From an uncultured Verrucomicrobiota bacterium (lineage in GTDB: Bacteria > Verrucomicrobiota > Kiritimatiellia > CAIQIC01 > Lenti-01), in assembly GCA_937860055.1 (NCBI GenBank), contig CALMBO010000026.1, positions 62,001 to 126,000 on the forward strand: a stretch of 64,000 bases of DNA, in the 5' to 3' direction. The notes below the pieces were generated by a model, which saw only the letters and a list, made by a program, of their open reading frames with translations, did no database searches and had not been told where the DNA came from. A program made the translations under genes and the position numbers. This document shows positions 28,022-35,845 of the stretch, piece after piece. Within the stretch, counting starts at the first letter, position 1. Every line of letters starts with the position of its first letter.

Positions 28022-28582
28022 ATGATCAAGATCGGAATCATCATCGGAAGCACGCGTCCGGGGCGCAACGGCGAGGCCGTGGCCCGCTGGGTCCATGGGA
28101 TCGCGGAAAAGCGCAGCGACGCGCAGTTCGAACTCGTCGACCTCAAGGACTTCCATTTGCCATTGCTCGACGAAGCGGTTCCCGCGTCGATGGGGCAGTA
28201 CAGCCAGCCGCACACCAAGGCCTGGGCCGCGAAGATCGATTCCTTCGACGCCTATGTCTTCGTGACGCCCGAGTACAACCACGGGCCGTCCGGCGCGCTC
28301 AAGAACGCGATCGATTACGTGTACCGGGAATGGAACAACAAGGCGGCGGGGTTCGTGAGCTATGGCAGCGCGGGCGGCGCGCGCGCGGTGGAGCAGCTGC
28401 GGCTGATCATGGGCGAGCTGCAGGTCGCGGATGTGCGGGCCCAGGTCATGCTGTCCCTCTTCACCGACTTCGAGAACTTCAGTGTTTTCAAGCCGGCGCC
28501 GCATCACGAGAAGTCCGTCAACGCCATGCTCGACCAGGTCGTCGCCTGGGGCGGCGCGTTGAAGACGTTGCGCGCGAAGTAA
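28022..28582 (+). CDS. NADPH-dependent FMN reductase family protein
   Basis: A 186-residue flavodoxin-like protein. The FMN phosphate loop is GSTRPGRNGEAV near residues 9-20 and the flavin-ring region is TPEYNHGPSGALKNAIDY near 82-99, which matches chromate/quinone/azo reductases of the NAD(P)H:FMN family. It uses NADPH to reduce FMN or small electrophiles in the cytoplasm. The start has a perfect AGGAGG. It follows ddl by 28 bp and could share its transcript, then a two-way terminator follows. Confidence 0.85.
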   Translation: MIKIGIIIGSTRPGRNGEAVARWVHGIAEKRSDAQFELVDLKDFHLPLLDEAVPASMGQYSQPHTKAWAAKIDSFDAYVFVTPEYNHGPSGALKNAIDYVYREWNNKAAGFVSYGSAGGARAVEQLRLIMGELQVADVRAQVMLSLFTDFENFSVFKPAPHHEKSVNAMLDQVVAWGGALKTLRAK

Positions 28583-28606
28583 CGCAACCAACCGCGCAAC
28601 AAGAAA

Positions 28607-28640
28607 GCGCCGCGTCCCCCTCGGGACGCGGCGCGTTTGT
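28607..28640. terminator. bidirectional terminator between FMN reductase and GGGtGRT genes
   Basis: GCGCCGCGTCCC (28607-28618) and GGGACGCGGCGC (28623-28634) form a perfect 12-bp stem with loop CCTC. GTTTGTTT follows on the plus strand and CTTTCTTG on the minus strand, so it can serve both converging genes. Confidence 0.85.
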
Positions 28641-28658
28641 TTCGCGGGGTGCCGCGGG

Positions 28659-29672
28659 TTATTTCTTCTTCGAGGCTTCCTCGATGGCGACGGCGACGGC
28701 GACGGTGGCGCCGACCATGGGGTTGTTGCCCATGCCGATGAGGCCCATCATCTCGACGTGCGCGGGCACCGAGGAGGAGCCGGCGAACTGGGCGTCGGAG
28801 TGCATGCGGCCCATGGTGTCGGTCATGCCGTAGGAGGCGGGGCCGGCGGCCATGTTGTCGGGGTGGAGGGTGCGGCCGGTTCCGCCGCCGGAGGCGACGG
28901 AGAAGTACTTCCTGCCCTTTTCGACGCATTCCTTCTTGTAGGTGCCGGCGACGGGGTGCTGGAAGCGGGTGGGGTTGGTGGAGTTTCCGGTGATGGAAAC
29001 ATCCACGCCTTCCTGCCACAGGATGGCGACGCCTTCGCGGACGTCGTCGGCGCCGTAGCAGCGGACCTTGGCCTTTTCGCCGGTGGAGAAGGGGATTTCC
29101 TTCACGATGGCGAGCTTGCCGGTGGCGTAGTCGAACTGCGTCTGGACGTAGGTGAAGCCGTTGATGCGGCTGATGATGTAGGCGGCGTCCTTGCCGAGGC
29201 CGTTGAGGCAGACCTTGAGGGGCTGCTGGCGGACCTTGTTGGCGCTCTTGGCGATGCCGATGGCGCCTTCGGCGGCGGCGAAGCTTTCGTGGCCGGCGAG
29301 GAAGCAGAAGCACTTGGTTTCTTCGCGCAGGAGCATGGCGGCGAGGTTGCCGTGGCCGAGGCCGACCTTGCGGTCGTCGGCGACGGAGCCGGGGATGCAG
29401 AAGGACTGCAGGCCTTCGCCGATGGCCTCGGCGGCGTCGGCGGCCTTGGTGCACCCCTTCTTGATCGCGATGGCGGCGCCGACGGTGTAGGCCCAGGCGG
29501 CGTTTTCGAAGCAGATGTTCTGGATATCCCTTGCGATGGCGCCGGGGTCGATGCCTTTGTCGGAGCAGACCTTCTGGGCGTCCTGCACGGTGGACATGCC
29601 GTATTTCTTGAGGGTGGCCGTGATCTGGGGGATGCGGCGGCCGTAGGACTCGAACAATTCTTTGTCAGCCAT
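28659..29672 (-). CDS. GGGtGRT family protein
   Basis: The 337-residue protein carries the family hallmark GGGTGRT (coded near 28870-28890) and the same general layout as the GGGtGRT proteins of anaerobic bacteria, whose function is not established. Conserved cysteines occur near residues 34, 53, 91, 119 and 121, so metal or Fe-S contact is possible. A glycine-rich C-terminus (MIGLIGMGNNPMVG-like) is present. It is the second gene of a two-gene operon, 14 bp after an Fe-S scaffold-type gene, with AAGGAA as ribosome site. The fixed pairing with the scaffold suggests joint work on an Fe-S cofactor. Confidence 0.8.
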   Translation of the reverse strand: MADKELFESYGRRIPQITATLKKYGMSTVQDAQKVCSDKGIDPGAIARDIQNICFENAAWAYTVGAAIAIKKGCTKAADAAEAIGEGLQSFCIPGSVADDRKVGLGHGNLAAMLLREETKCFCFLAGHESFAAAEGAIGIAKSANKVRQQPLKVCLNGLGKDAAYIISRINGFTYVQTQFDYATGKLAIVKEIPFSTGEKAKVRCYGADDVREGVAILWQEGVDVSITGNSTNPTRFQHPVAGTYKKECVEKGRKYFSVASGGGTGRTLHPDNMAAGPASYGMTDTMGRMHSDAQFAGSSSVPAHVEMMGLIGMGNNPMVGATVAVAVAIEEASKKK

Positions 29673-29686
29673 GGTCGTGTTCCTTC

Positions 29687-30379
29687 TTACGCTTGGCGGG
29701 GGTTGATGGTCTTGACGGCGTCGGCGATGCGGCCATAGCGGCCGGTGGCCTTCTTGAGGGCTTCGGCGGGGTCCATGCCCTTGCCGATGCTTTCCATCAT
29801 GACGCCGAGGCGGACGAACTCATAGCCGATGATCTCGTCGTTGGCGTCGAGGCCGATCTTCGTGACGTAGCCTTCGGCCATTTCGAGGTAGCGGGGGCCC
29901 TTGGCGAGCGTGCCGTACATGGTGCCGATCTGGGAGCGCAGGCCCTTGCCGAGATCCTCGAGGCCGGCGCCGATGGGCAGGCCGCCCTCGGAGAAGGCGC
30001 TTTGGCTGCGTCCGTAGACGATCTGCAGGAAGAGCTCGCGCATGGCGGTGTTGATGGCATCGCAGACGAGGTCGGTGTTGAGGGCTTCGAGGATGGTCTT
30101 GCCGGGGAGGATTTCCGAGGCCATGGCGGCGGAATGGGTCATGCCGGAGCAGCCGATGGTTTCGACGAGGGCTTCCTGGATGATGCCGTCCTTGACGTTG
30201 AGGGTGAGCTTGCAGGCGCCCTGCTGGGGGGCGCACCAGCCCACGCCGTGGGTGAGGGCGGAGATGTCCTTGACTTCCTTGGCCTGGACCCATTTCCCCT
30301 CCTCGGGGATGGGCGCGGGACCGTGGTCGCGCAGTTTCTTGACGCAGCACATGTGCTGCACTTCATGCGAATAGATCAT
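29687..30379 (-). CDS. NifU/IscU-like iron-sulfur scaffold protein partner of GGGtGRT
   Basis: The 230-residue protein has the IscU-like core (QGACKLTLNVKDGIIQEALVE, then TIGCSGMTHSAAMASEIL near residues 78-95), with cysteines at CC near 11-12, CAPQQGAC near 49-56 and C81. The rest is a helical C-terminal extension not found in plain IscU. Such proteins hold an Fe-S cluster during assembly or insertion. Here the only apparent client is the following GGGtGRT gene. The ATG at 30379 has AAGGAAA upstream, and a good promoter lies 50 bp before it. Confidence 0.8.
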   Translation of the reverse strand: MIYSHEVQHMCCVKKLRDHGPAPIPEEGKWVQAKEVKDISALTHGVGWCAPQQGACKLTLNVKDGIIQEALVETIGCSGMTHSAAMASEILPGKTILEALNTDLVCDAINTAMRELFLQIVYGRSQSAFSEGGLPIGAGLEDLGKGLRSQIGTMYGTLAKGPRYLEMAEGYVTKIGLDANDEIIGYEFVRLGVMMESIGKGMDPAEALKKATGRYGRIADAVKTINPRQA

Positions 30380-30428
30380 GGGATTTCCTTGGGTTTTTCG
30401 TTTCAACGGGTTTTCGCAATCGCGGGGC

Positions 30429-30457
30429 ACTGTACGCAAAGGGGCGAAACGGTTCAA
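30429..30457 (-). promoter_or_regulatory. promoter for the scaffold-GGGtGRT operon
   Basis: On the minus strand TTGAAC (30457-30452), 17-bp spacer, TACAGT (30434-30429), about 50 bp before the start codon. Confidence 0.6.
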
Positions 30458-30556
30458 TCCGGAAAATGGAGGCGGAAAAGGCGGAGAAAAAAGCTTTTCC
30501 GGCGGGGCGGGTATGGCATAGTGCGAACCGTTGCGACCAGGGAAGAGGAAACGGCG

Positions 30557-31435
30557 TTGGCATTCTGGAACACAAAGGAGCGGCGGAAGAACCGCTCGCG
30601 CGGAAGCATGTTGAAAGCGGCGGCCCGGACGGTGGAGCGCCGCCGGGGGGTCCGTCGGCGCGTCTGGACGGCGCTGGGGCTGCTGGTGGGGGTTCCGGCG
30701 CTGGGATTCGGCTTGTTCTGGGGGGGGCGCGAGGCGTGGGGGGCGCTCTTCACGGAGAACGATTTTTTCCAGATCCGCCGGATCGAGGTGACAACGGACG
30801 GCGATCTGAAGGCGGAGCTCATCCGGGAATACGCGAAGGTGCGGGAGGGCCTCAACCTGTTCGCGGTGCGTCCGAAGGAAATCCGAGAGACGCTGCTGTC
30901 GGTGCCGGTGATCGAGAACGCGCAGGTGGGGCGGCGGCTGCCGGACACGCTGGTCATCGAGGTGGCCGAGCGGGTGGCGGTGGCGCGGCTGGGGCGTCCG
31001 GGATCGGGCAGCCCGCTGGCGGTGGATGCCACGGGGCACGTGCTGGGGCCGAGTTCGGTGCGGGCGAGCCTGCCGGTGATCCTGGGCGTGCGGGACAAGG
31101 GGCTGCGGCCCGGCGACGTGGTCCAGGACCCCATGCTGAAGGAGGCGCTGACCGTCCTGGAGATCTGCAACCAGGCGGCGATGAGGCGGGAGATGGCGGT
31201 GGGGACGATCGACCTGTCGGACGAAGAGCGGATCGACGTGGGATTGACGTCGGGCGAAGAGGTGCTGCTGTCGCGGGAGCGGCTGGAGGAGAAGCTCCGG
31301 CAGCTGCCCGTCATGCGGGCGGTGGCGCGGGACAAGGGGCTGGATCTGGCCGTATACGACATGACCGTGGATCGCAACTACGTGGGGCGGCCCTCCACGT
31401 GGACCGATCCGGCGGCCGGGACCGCCGGGAACTGA
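30557..31435 (+). CDS. ftsQ: FtsQ-like cell division protein
   Basis: About 292 residues: a basic cytoplasmic tail, one membrane span (about residues 38-58), then a POTRA domain starting FFQIRRIEVTTDGDLK and a beta-rich FtsQ domain. It is the first gene before ftsA and ftsZ, which supports the call. In division FtsQ links FtsB/FtsL to the septal synthase. The start is uncertain: TTG at 30557 has GAGG upstream, while ATG at 30608 has only a weak site. It is 43 bp from ftsA. Confidence 0.85.
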   Translation: MAFWNTKERRKNRSRGSMLKAAARTVERRRGVRRRVWTALGLLVGVPALGFGLFWGGREAWGALFTENDFFQIRRIEVTTDGDLKAELIREYAKVREGLNLFAVRPKEIRETLLSVPVIENAQVGRRLPDTLVIEVAERVAVARLGRPGSGSPLAVDATGHVLGPSSVRASLPVILGVRDKGLRPGDVVQDPMLKEALTVLEICNQAAMRREMAVGTIDLSDEERIDVGLTSGEEVLLSRERLEEKLRQLPVMRAVARDKGLDLAVYDMTVDRNYVGRPSTWTDPAAGTAGN

Positions 31436-31478
31436 GCCCGGGCGGCATCGGCGGCAAGCTGGAAAGGACGGAAGGAAG

Positions 31479-32675
31479 ATGAGCATGGAGCCTATCGTCG
31501 CGCTGGAGATCGGCACGAGCCGGGTGCGCGTTTTCGTGGGGGAGGCGCGGGAGGACGGGGGGCTGATGATCACCGCGGTGGGGGATGCGGCCAGCATCGG
31601 GATGCGCAAGGGGGAGATTTTCCATTTCGACAGCGTCTGCACCTCCGTGGAGACGGCGCTGCGGCAGGCGGAGGAGGCGGCGGACCTCACGATCAACGAG
31701 GTCTATCTGGCCATGTCCGGCTCGCAGATCGAGTCGATGCCGAACCGCGCCGAGATCCCGGTGGACGGCGAGATCACGCAGGAGCATGTGGACCACGTGC
31801 TGCGGATGGCGAAGGAGGCGACGCTGCCGGCGGACCGCGAGATCCTGCACAGCATTTTCGGGCAGTTCAGCGTGGACGGGCTGCTGGGCGTGACGCCGGT
31901 GGGGCTGGTCGGCAAGACGCTGGCGGCGGACGTGCTGATCATGCACGGGATCCATTCGCGCATGGTGAACCTGGTGAGGGTCGTCAAGGCGCTGAAGCTG
32001 GAGATGGCGGAGCCCCTGTTCAGCGGCCTCTGCTCGGCGCAGGCCGCGCTGTCGGCGGAGCAGAAGCTGCAGGGGGCGCTGCTGGTCGACCTGGGCGGGG
32101 GCAAGACCGACTATGTGGTGTATGCGCAGGCGAAGATCGCGGATGCCGGCGTGATCGGGGTGGGGGGCGACCATGTGACGAACGACATCGCGCGCGCCTT
32201 CCGGATTTCCACGACGGAGGCGGAGGCGCTCAAGCTCCAGCATGGCGACGCGATGGTGAGCGGGGCGGGCCGCACGCGGCGCCTGCCCCTGCCGGCGGCC
32301 GCGGGCGAAGTGCCGCGGACGGCCAAGCTGTCGGACCTCCAGACGATCGTGCATCTGCGCATGGAGGAGACCTTCGGGCTGATCCGCGCGCGGCTGCAGC
32401 AGCAGAAGCTGCTGCCCCTGCTGGGGAGCGGAGTGGTGCTGACGGGCGGCGGCGCCCACCTGAAGAACGTGACGCAGCTGGCGGAGAAGGTCTTCGGCCT
32501 GCCGTGCGAGGTCGGCGTGCCGCGCAACGTGAGCGGGCTGGCGGCGAACCTCGCGGTGCCGGAATACGCCACCGGCGTGGGCGCGGTCCTGCATGGCTAC
32601 CGGAACGCACGGGCGAAGGCGAACCAGGCCCGGAGCGTGTGGCGGAAGATCGGCCACTGGTTTGGCGTGGATTGA
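31479..32675 (+). CDS. ftsA: cell division protein FtsA
   Basis: The 398-residue actin-like ATPase tethers FtsZ to the membrane. It begins IVALEIGTSRVRVFVGE (phosphate 1 loop), has LLVDLGGGKTDY (phosphate 2) near residue 204 and GSGVVLTGGGAHLKN (adenosine site) near 312. The C-terminal amphipathic helix (WRKIGHWFGVD) for membrane binding is present. It precedes ftsZ by 15 bp. Confidence 0.94.
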   Translation: MSMEPIVALEIGTSRVRVFVGEAREDGGLMITAVGDAASIGMRKGEIFHFDSVCTSVETALRQAEEAADLTINEVYLAMSGSQIESMPNRAEIPVDGEITQEHVDHVLRMAKEATLPADREILHSIFGQFSVDGLLGVTPVGLVGKTLAADVLIMHGIHSRMVNLVRVVKALKLEMAEPLFSGLCSAQAALSAEQKLQGALLVDLGGGKTDYVVYAQAKIADAGVIGVGGDHVTNDIARAFRISTTEAEALKLQHGDAMVSGAGRTRRLPLPAAAGEVPRTAKLSDLQTIVHLRMEETFGLIRARLQQQKLLPLLGSGVVLTGGGAHLKNVTQLAEKVFGLPCEVGVPRNVSGLAANLAVPEYATGVGAVLHGYRNARAKANQARSVWRKIGHWFGVD

Positions 32676-32690
32676 TCGGAGGAAGGAACC

Positions 32691-33908
32691 ATGGCGGTGA
32701 ATCTGGAAGATCCGAAGGAAGGCGGCCGGGATTCGCGGTGCCGCGTGCTGGTGGCGGGCGTCGGCGGCGGCGCCTGCAATGTCCTGGGGCATGCGCTGGC
32801 CGATTGGCCGGACCGGCCCACGGTGGCGGCCGTCAACACGGACGCCCGCGCGCTGGCGGAATCGGGAATCGACCTGAAGGTGACGATCGGCCGCACCGTC
32901 TCGAAGGGGATGGGGACCGGCGGCGATGCCGAACTGGGAAGGCTGGCGGCCAACGAAGACCTGGACGCGCTGCGCGCGCTGGTGGCGGGCTACGATCTCT
33001 TGATCCTGCTGGCCGGCCTGGGCGGCGGGACGGGGACGGGGGCCGCGCCGGTGCTGGCCCGCATCGCCCGGGACGAGGGCATGCTGGTCCTGGCCTACGT
33101 GACCACGCCGTTCGCCTTCGAGGGCGCGCGGCGCCAGGAACAGGCCCAGGAAGGCCTGGCCGCGCTGAAGCAATGCGTGGACGCGGTGGTATGCCTGCCC
33201 AACCAGCGGCTGCATGCGATGCTTCCGCCCGACACCTCGCTGCCGGAGGCCTTCGCGTTCGTGGACCGCATGATGTCGGCCGGCATCCGGGGGCTGTGGA
33301 CCCTGCTGGCGCGGGACAACATGCTGAACCTGGATTTCTCGGACCTGCAGAGCCTGGTCGAGAACAGCGGGAACGAATGCTGCTTCGGCTACGGCGAGGG
33401 GAAGGGGCCGGAGAAGGCCGCGCAGGCCCTGCAAGGGCTGCTGGAAGGCCCGATGCTGGAAAAGGGGCGGGTGATCGCCAATTCCGGCGCGATGATTTTG
33501 AGCGTGACGGGGGGGCCGGACCTGTCGCTGGTGGAGCTGGAGACGATCCACCGCCGCTTCCAGGAGGCGGCGCGGCCGGGGGCGCGGATCTCGATGGGCG
33601 CGGCGGTGCTGGACAACTGGTCCGGCCGGCTGGCGCTGACGGTGCTGGCGGCGGAGCACTGGATGCCGTCCGCCCGGGCCGCCGCCGAGCTGGCCAAGAG
33701 CGGGTCGCTGTTCTTCGGCGAGGAACCGTCGAAGAAGGACGGTCCCCGGCCGGCGCGCGCCGGCAAGGGGGACCGGCAGCCCGAACTGCCGCTGGGGGCC
33801 TCCGCCAATGAGCGGGGCCGGTTCGAGAACGTGGCGCCGACCATCCACGACGGCGCGGATCTGGACATTCCCACCTTCATGCGGCGGGGGATCCGGATCC
33901 TGACCTGA
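32691..33908 (+). CDS. ftsZ: cell division protein FtsZ
   Basis: The 405-residue tubulin homologue has the tubulin signature GGGTGTGAAP near residues 108-117 and the T7 loop NLDFSDLQS near 206, with the catalytic Asp. The C-terminal tail DLDIPTFMRRGIRI is the conserved FtsA-binding peptide, so it should be functional. The N-terminal T1 loop reads GVGGGACNVLGHAL, which departs from the usual GVGGAGGNA. A Lys/Arg-rich linker separates core and tail. Confidence 0.95.
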   Translation: MAVNLEDPKEGGRDSRCRVLVAGVGGGACNVLGHALADWPDRPTVAAVNTDARALAESGIDLKVTIGRTVSKGMGTGGDAELGRLAANEDLDALRALVAGYDLLILLAGLGGGTGTGAAPVLARIARDEGMLVLAYVTTPFAFEGARRQEQAQEGLAALKQCVDAVVCLPNQRLHAMLPPDTSLPEAFAFVDRMMSAGIRGLWTLLARDNMLNLDFSDLQSLVENSGNECCFGYGEGKGPEKAAQALQGLLEGPMLEKGRVIANSGAMILSVTGGPDLSLVELETIHRRFQEAARPGARISMGAAVLDNWSGRLALTVLAAEHWMPSARAAAELAKSGSLFFGEEPSKKDGPRPARAGKGDRQPELPLGASANERGRFENVAPTIHDGADLDIPTFMRRGIRILT

Positions 33909-33912
33909 AGGC

Positions 33913-33941
33913 TTGATCTTGCGCGGGAAAACCGCAACAGT
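33913..33941 (+). promoter_or_regulatory. candidate promoter for the outer-membrane barrel gene
   Basis: TTGATC at 33913-33918, 17-bp spacer, AACAGT at 33936-33941, 33 bp before the start codon. The -10 is weak. Confidence 0.4.
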
Positions 33942-33973
33942 CCCCGCAAACGGAACGCAGAAGGAGAAAACGA

Positions 33974-34516
33974 ATGAAGAGAATGAAATGGTTGGTGGTG
34001 GCGCTGGTGTGCAGCCTGGTTGTTCCCGCGGCGATGGGGGCGGCGCTGGTGACGAAGGGCTCGAACGAGATCGCGATCGATGGCAAGCTGGACTTTGCCA
34101 CCGAGGTGGGAACGGCCTTTGACATGCGCGTCAAATACGCCTATTTCTTCTGGGACCGCATTGCGCTGGGTGCCCGGGCGACGATGGACAACAACGATGC
34201 GATGAACCATTTCGGGGTGGGGCTGACGGGGGAATACAACTTCGTCCTGCCGGAAGGCTGGCGCCCGCTGTTCGGGACCGATCTGGTGCCCTATCTGGGG
34301 GTGGGGGTGGACTATCGCCATGCGAAGCTGTTCGACGAGAAGGAAAGCGCGGTGGTGTTCGGCGCGGAAGGCGGCGTGAAGATGTTCCTGACGGATTCGA
34401 CGGCCATCAGCCTTGCGCTCGTGGGCGAACTGGCGACGGAAGAGATCTACGCCGACGATCTGGACGCGACGGACAAGGACCTGAGCCTGCAGGTCGGCAT
34501 GCGGTTCTATTTCTAG
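33974..34516 (+). CDS. outer-membrane beta-barrel protein
   Basis: The 180-residue protein starts with a signal peptide (cleavage probably after MGA near residue 23). The mature part has alternating hydrophobic/polar strands in pairs with Gly and aromatic residues at turns, and ends in FYF, the terminal aromatic that marks outer-membrane barrels for BAM assembly. About eight strands fit an OmpA/OmpW-sized barrel. Function is unknown. It has its own ribosome site (AGGAG) and a strong terminator. Confidence 0.75.
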   Translation: MKRMKWLVVALVCSLVVPAAMGAALVTKGSNEIAIDGKLDFATEVGTAFDMRVKYAYFFWDRIALGARATMDNNDAMNHFGVGLTGEYNFVLPEGWRPLFGTDLVPYLGVGVDYRHAKLFDEKESAVVFGAEGGVKMFLTDSTAISLALVGELATEEIYADDLDATDKDLSLQVGMRFYF

Positions 34517-34537
34517 GCGGCCGGCAGGCCAGACGGA

Positions 34538-34564
34538 AGGCGCGGGCGTTCCCCGCGCCTTTTT
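34538..34564 (+). terminator. intrinsic terminator after the barrel protein
   Basis: AGGCGCGGG (34538-34546) pairs with CCCGCGCCT (34552-34560), followed by TTTTT. Confidence 0.9.
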
Positions 34565-34585
34565 CGCGCCTAGCCGAGAATGCGG

Positions 34586-34614
34586 TTGAAATCCCGGCCT
34601 GTCTGGGGTATTCA
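34586..34614 (+). promoter_or_regulatory. promoter for tRNA-Ser
   Basis: TTGAAA at 34586-34591, 17-bp spacer, TATTCA at 34609-34614, about 40 bp before the tRNA. A GC-rich hairpin (near 34631-34651) lies between them. Confidence 0.55.
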
Positions 34615-34655
34615 TCTGCGAGTTTTTCGTCCCGCCCCTCCGGCGGGGCGGATGC

Positions 34656-34746
34656 GGAGGGATGGCTGAGCGGCTTAAGGCACCCGACTCGAAATCGGGC
34701 GGGCGTGAAGAGCGCCCCGTGGGTTCAAATCCCACTCCCTCCGCCA
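34656..34746 (+). tRNA. tRNA-Ser (anticodon CGA)
   Basis: Acceptor GGAGGGA (34656-34662) pairs with TCCCTCC (34736-34742). The anticodon loop CTCGAAA gives CGA, and a long variable arm typical of tRNA-Ser follows. CCA is encoded. The next coding start is 20 bp downstream, so tRNA and YchF-like gene may be co-transcribed. Confidence 0.95.
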
Positions 34747-34765
34747 TTTTTCCAAGCGAGGATCC

Positions 34766-35836
34766 ATGGCAGCGTTGCTTCTCTATCTCATCGGCGCCCG
34801 TTCGGCGGGCAAGACGGCGGTCTTCGACGCGTTGATCCAGACGCCGGAGGGACCCCATTTCGCGACGAAGGGGGCCCACCGGCTCGGAACGGTGAAGGTT
34901 CCCGACGCGCGCCTGGCCGTCTTGCGCGATCTTTTCCAGCCGAAGAAATACATTCCGGCGGAAATCACCTTCGTGGATGTGGCGCTGCCGTCGAACGCGG
35001 AAGGCAGCGGGTTCGCCCAGCTCAACACGTTCCTGGGCGAGGCGGATGCGTTTGCGCTGGTGGTGCAGTCGTTCGGCGACACGGACGGGGCGGGGAAGCC
35101 GCTCGATCCGGCGGGGCAGCTGGATTCCGTCCTGCTGGACCTGGCGATGGCGGACCTGGAGAAGATCGAGCGCCGCATGGAAAAGATCGAGCAGGAGGTC
35201 AAGCGGGGGCTGAAGCAGGGGTTGTCCGAACTGGCGGTGCTGCAGAAGTGCAAGGCGGCGGTCGACGCGGGGAAGGCGCTGCGCGACCTGGAACTTTCGG
35301 CGGACGACCAGAAGATGATCAGCAGCTTCTGCTTCCTCTCGCAGAAGCGGGTGCTGGTGATCGCGAACACGGGGGACGACGACCCGACGGGCGGAAAGTG
35401 CGAGCCGCTGCGCGCGTCCTGCGCGGCCAAGGGGCTCGATCTGCTGGCGTTCTGCGCGCCGCTGGAGGCCGAGATCGCCACGCTGTCGGCGGCCGACCAG
35501 GCCGGTTTCCTGAAGGACTACGGGCTGACGGAGCCGGCGAGGGACCGGCTGATCCGGGCGGCCTACCACACCCTGAACCTCATCAGTTTTTTCACCGTGG
35601 GCGAGGACGAGGTCCGGGCGTGGACGATCCGCCGCGGCGACAACGCCGTGGCGGCGGCGGGCAAGATCCACACCGACCTGGCGCGGGGGTTCATCCGGGC
35701 GGAGACGGTTTCCTCGGAAATCCTGATCGAAAAGAAGACCCACGCCGCCTGCCGCGAGGCGGGGCTGCTGCGGCTTGAAGGGAAGAACTACATCGTCCAG
35801 GACGGCGATGTGATCGAGATCCGCGCGAACGCCTGA
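34766..35836 (+). CDS. YchF/OLA1-like protein with degenerate G motifs
   Basis: The 356-residue protein follows the YchF plan: P-loop (GARSAGKT, residues 10-17), coiled-coil insertion (about 125-165), and a C-terminal TGS domain with FFTVGEDEVRAWTI, IHTDLARGFIRAET and GKNYIVQDGDVIEI. Several key motifs are altered. G3 is DVALPS instead of DIAGLV, with the glycine lost, and the base-specificity motif is NTGD instead of NVNE. YchF is normally an ATPase linked to ribosomes and stress. This copy may be a paralogue with weak or no hydrolysis. It lies directly after tRNA-Ser, with GAGG before the start, and converges on lpxK. Confidence 0.8.
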   Translation: MAALLLYLIGARSAGKTAVFDALIQTPEGPHFATKGAHRLGTVKVPDARLAVLRDLFQPKKYIPAEITFVDVALPSNAEGSGFAQLNTFLGEADAFALVVQSFGDTDGAGKPLDPAGQLDSVLLDLAMADLEKIERRMEKIEQEVKRGLKQGLSELAVLQKCKAAVDAGKALRDLELSADDQKMISSFCFLSQKRVLVIANTGDDDPTGGKCEPLRASCAAKGLDLLAFCAPLEAEIATLSAADQAGFLKDYGLTEPARDRLIRAAYHTLNLISFFTVGEDEVRAWTIRRGDNAVAAAGKIHTDLARGFIRAETVSSEILIEKKTHAACREAGLLRLEGKNYIVQDGDVIEIRANA

Positions 35837-35845
35837 TCCGGCGCC

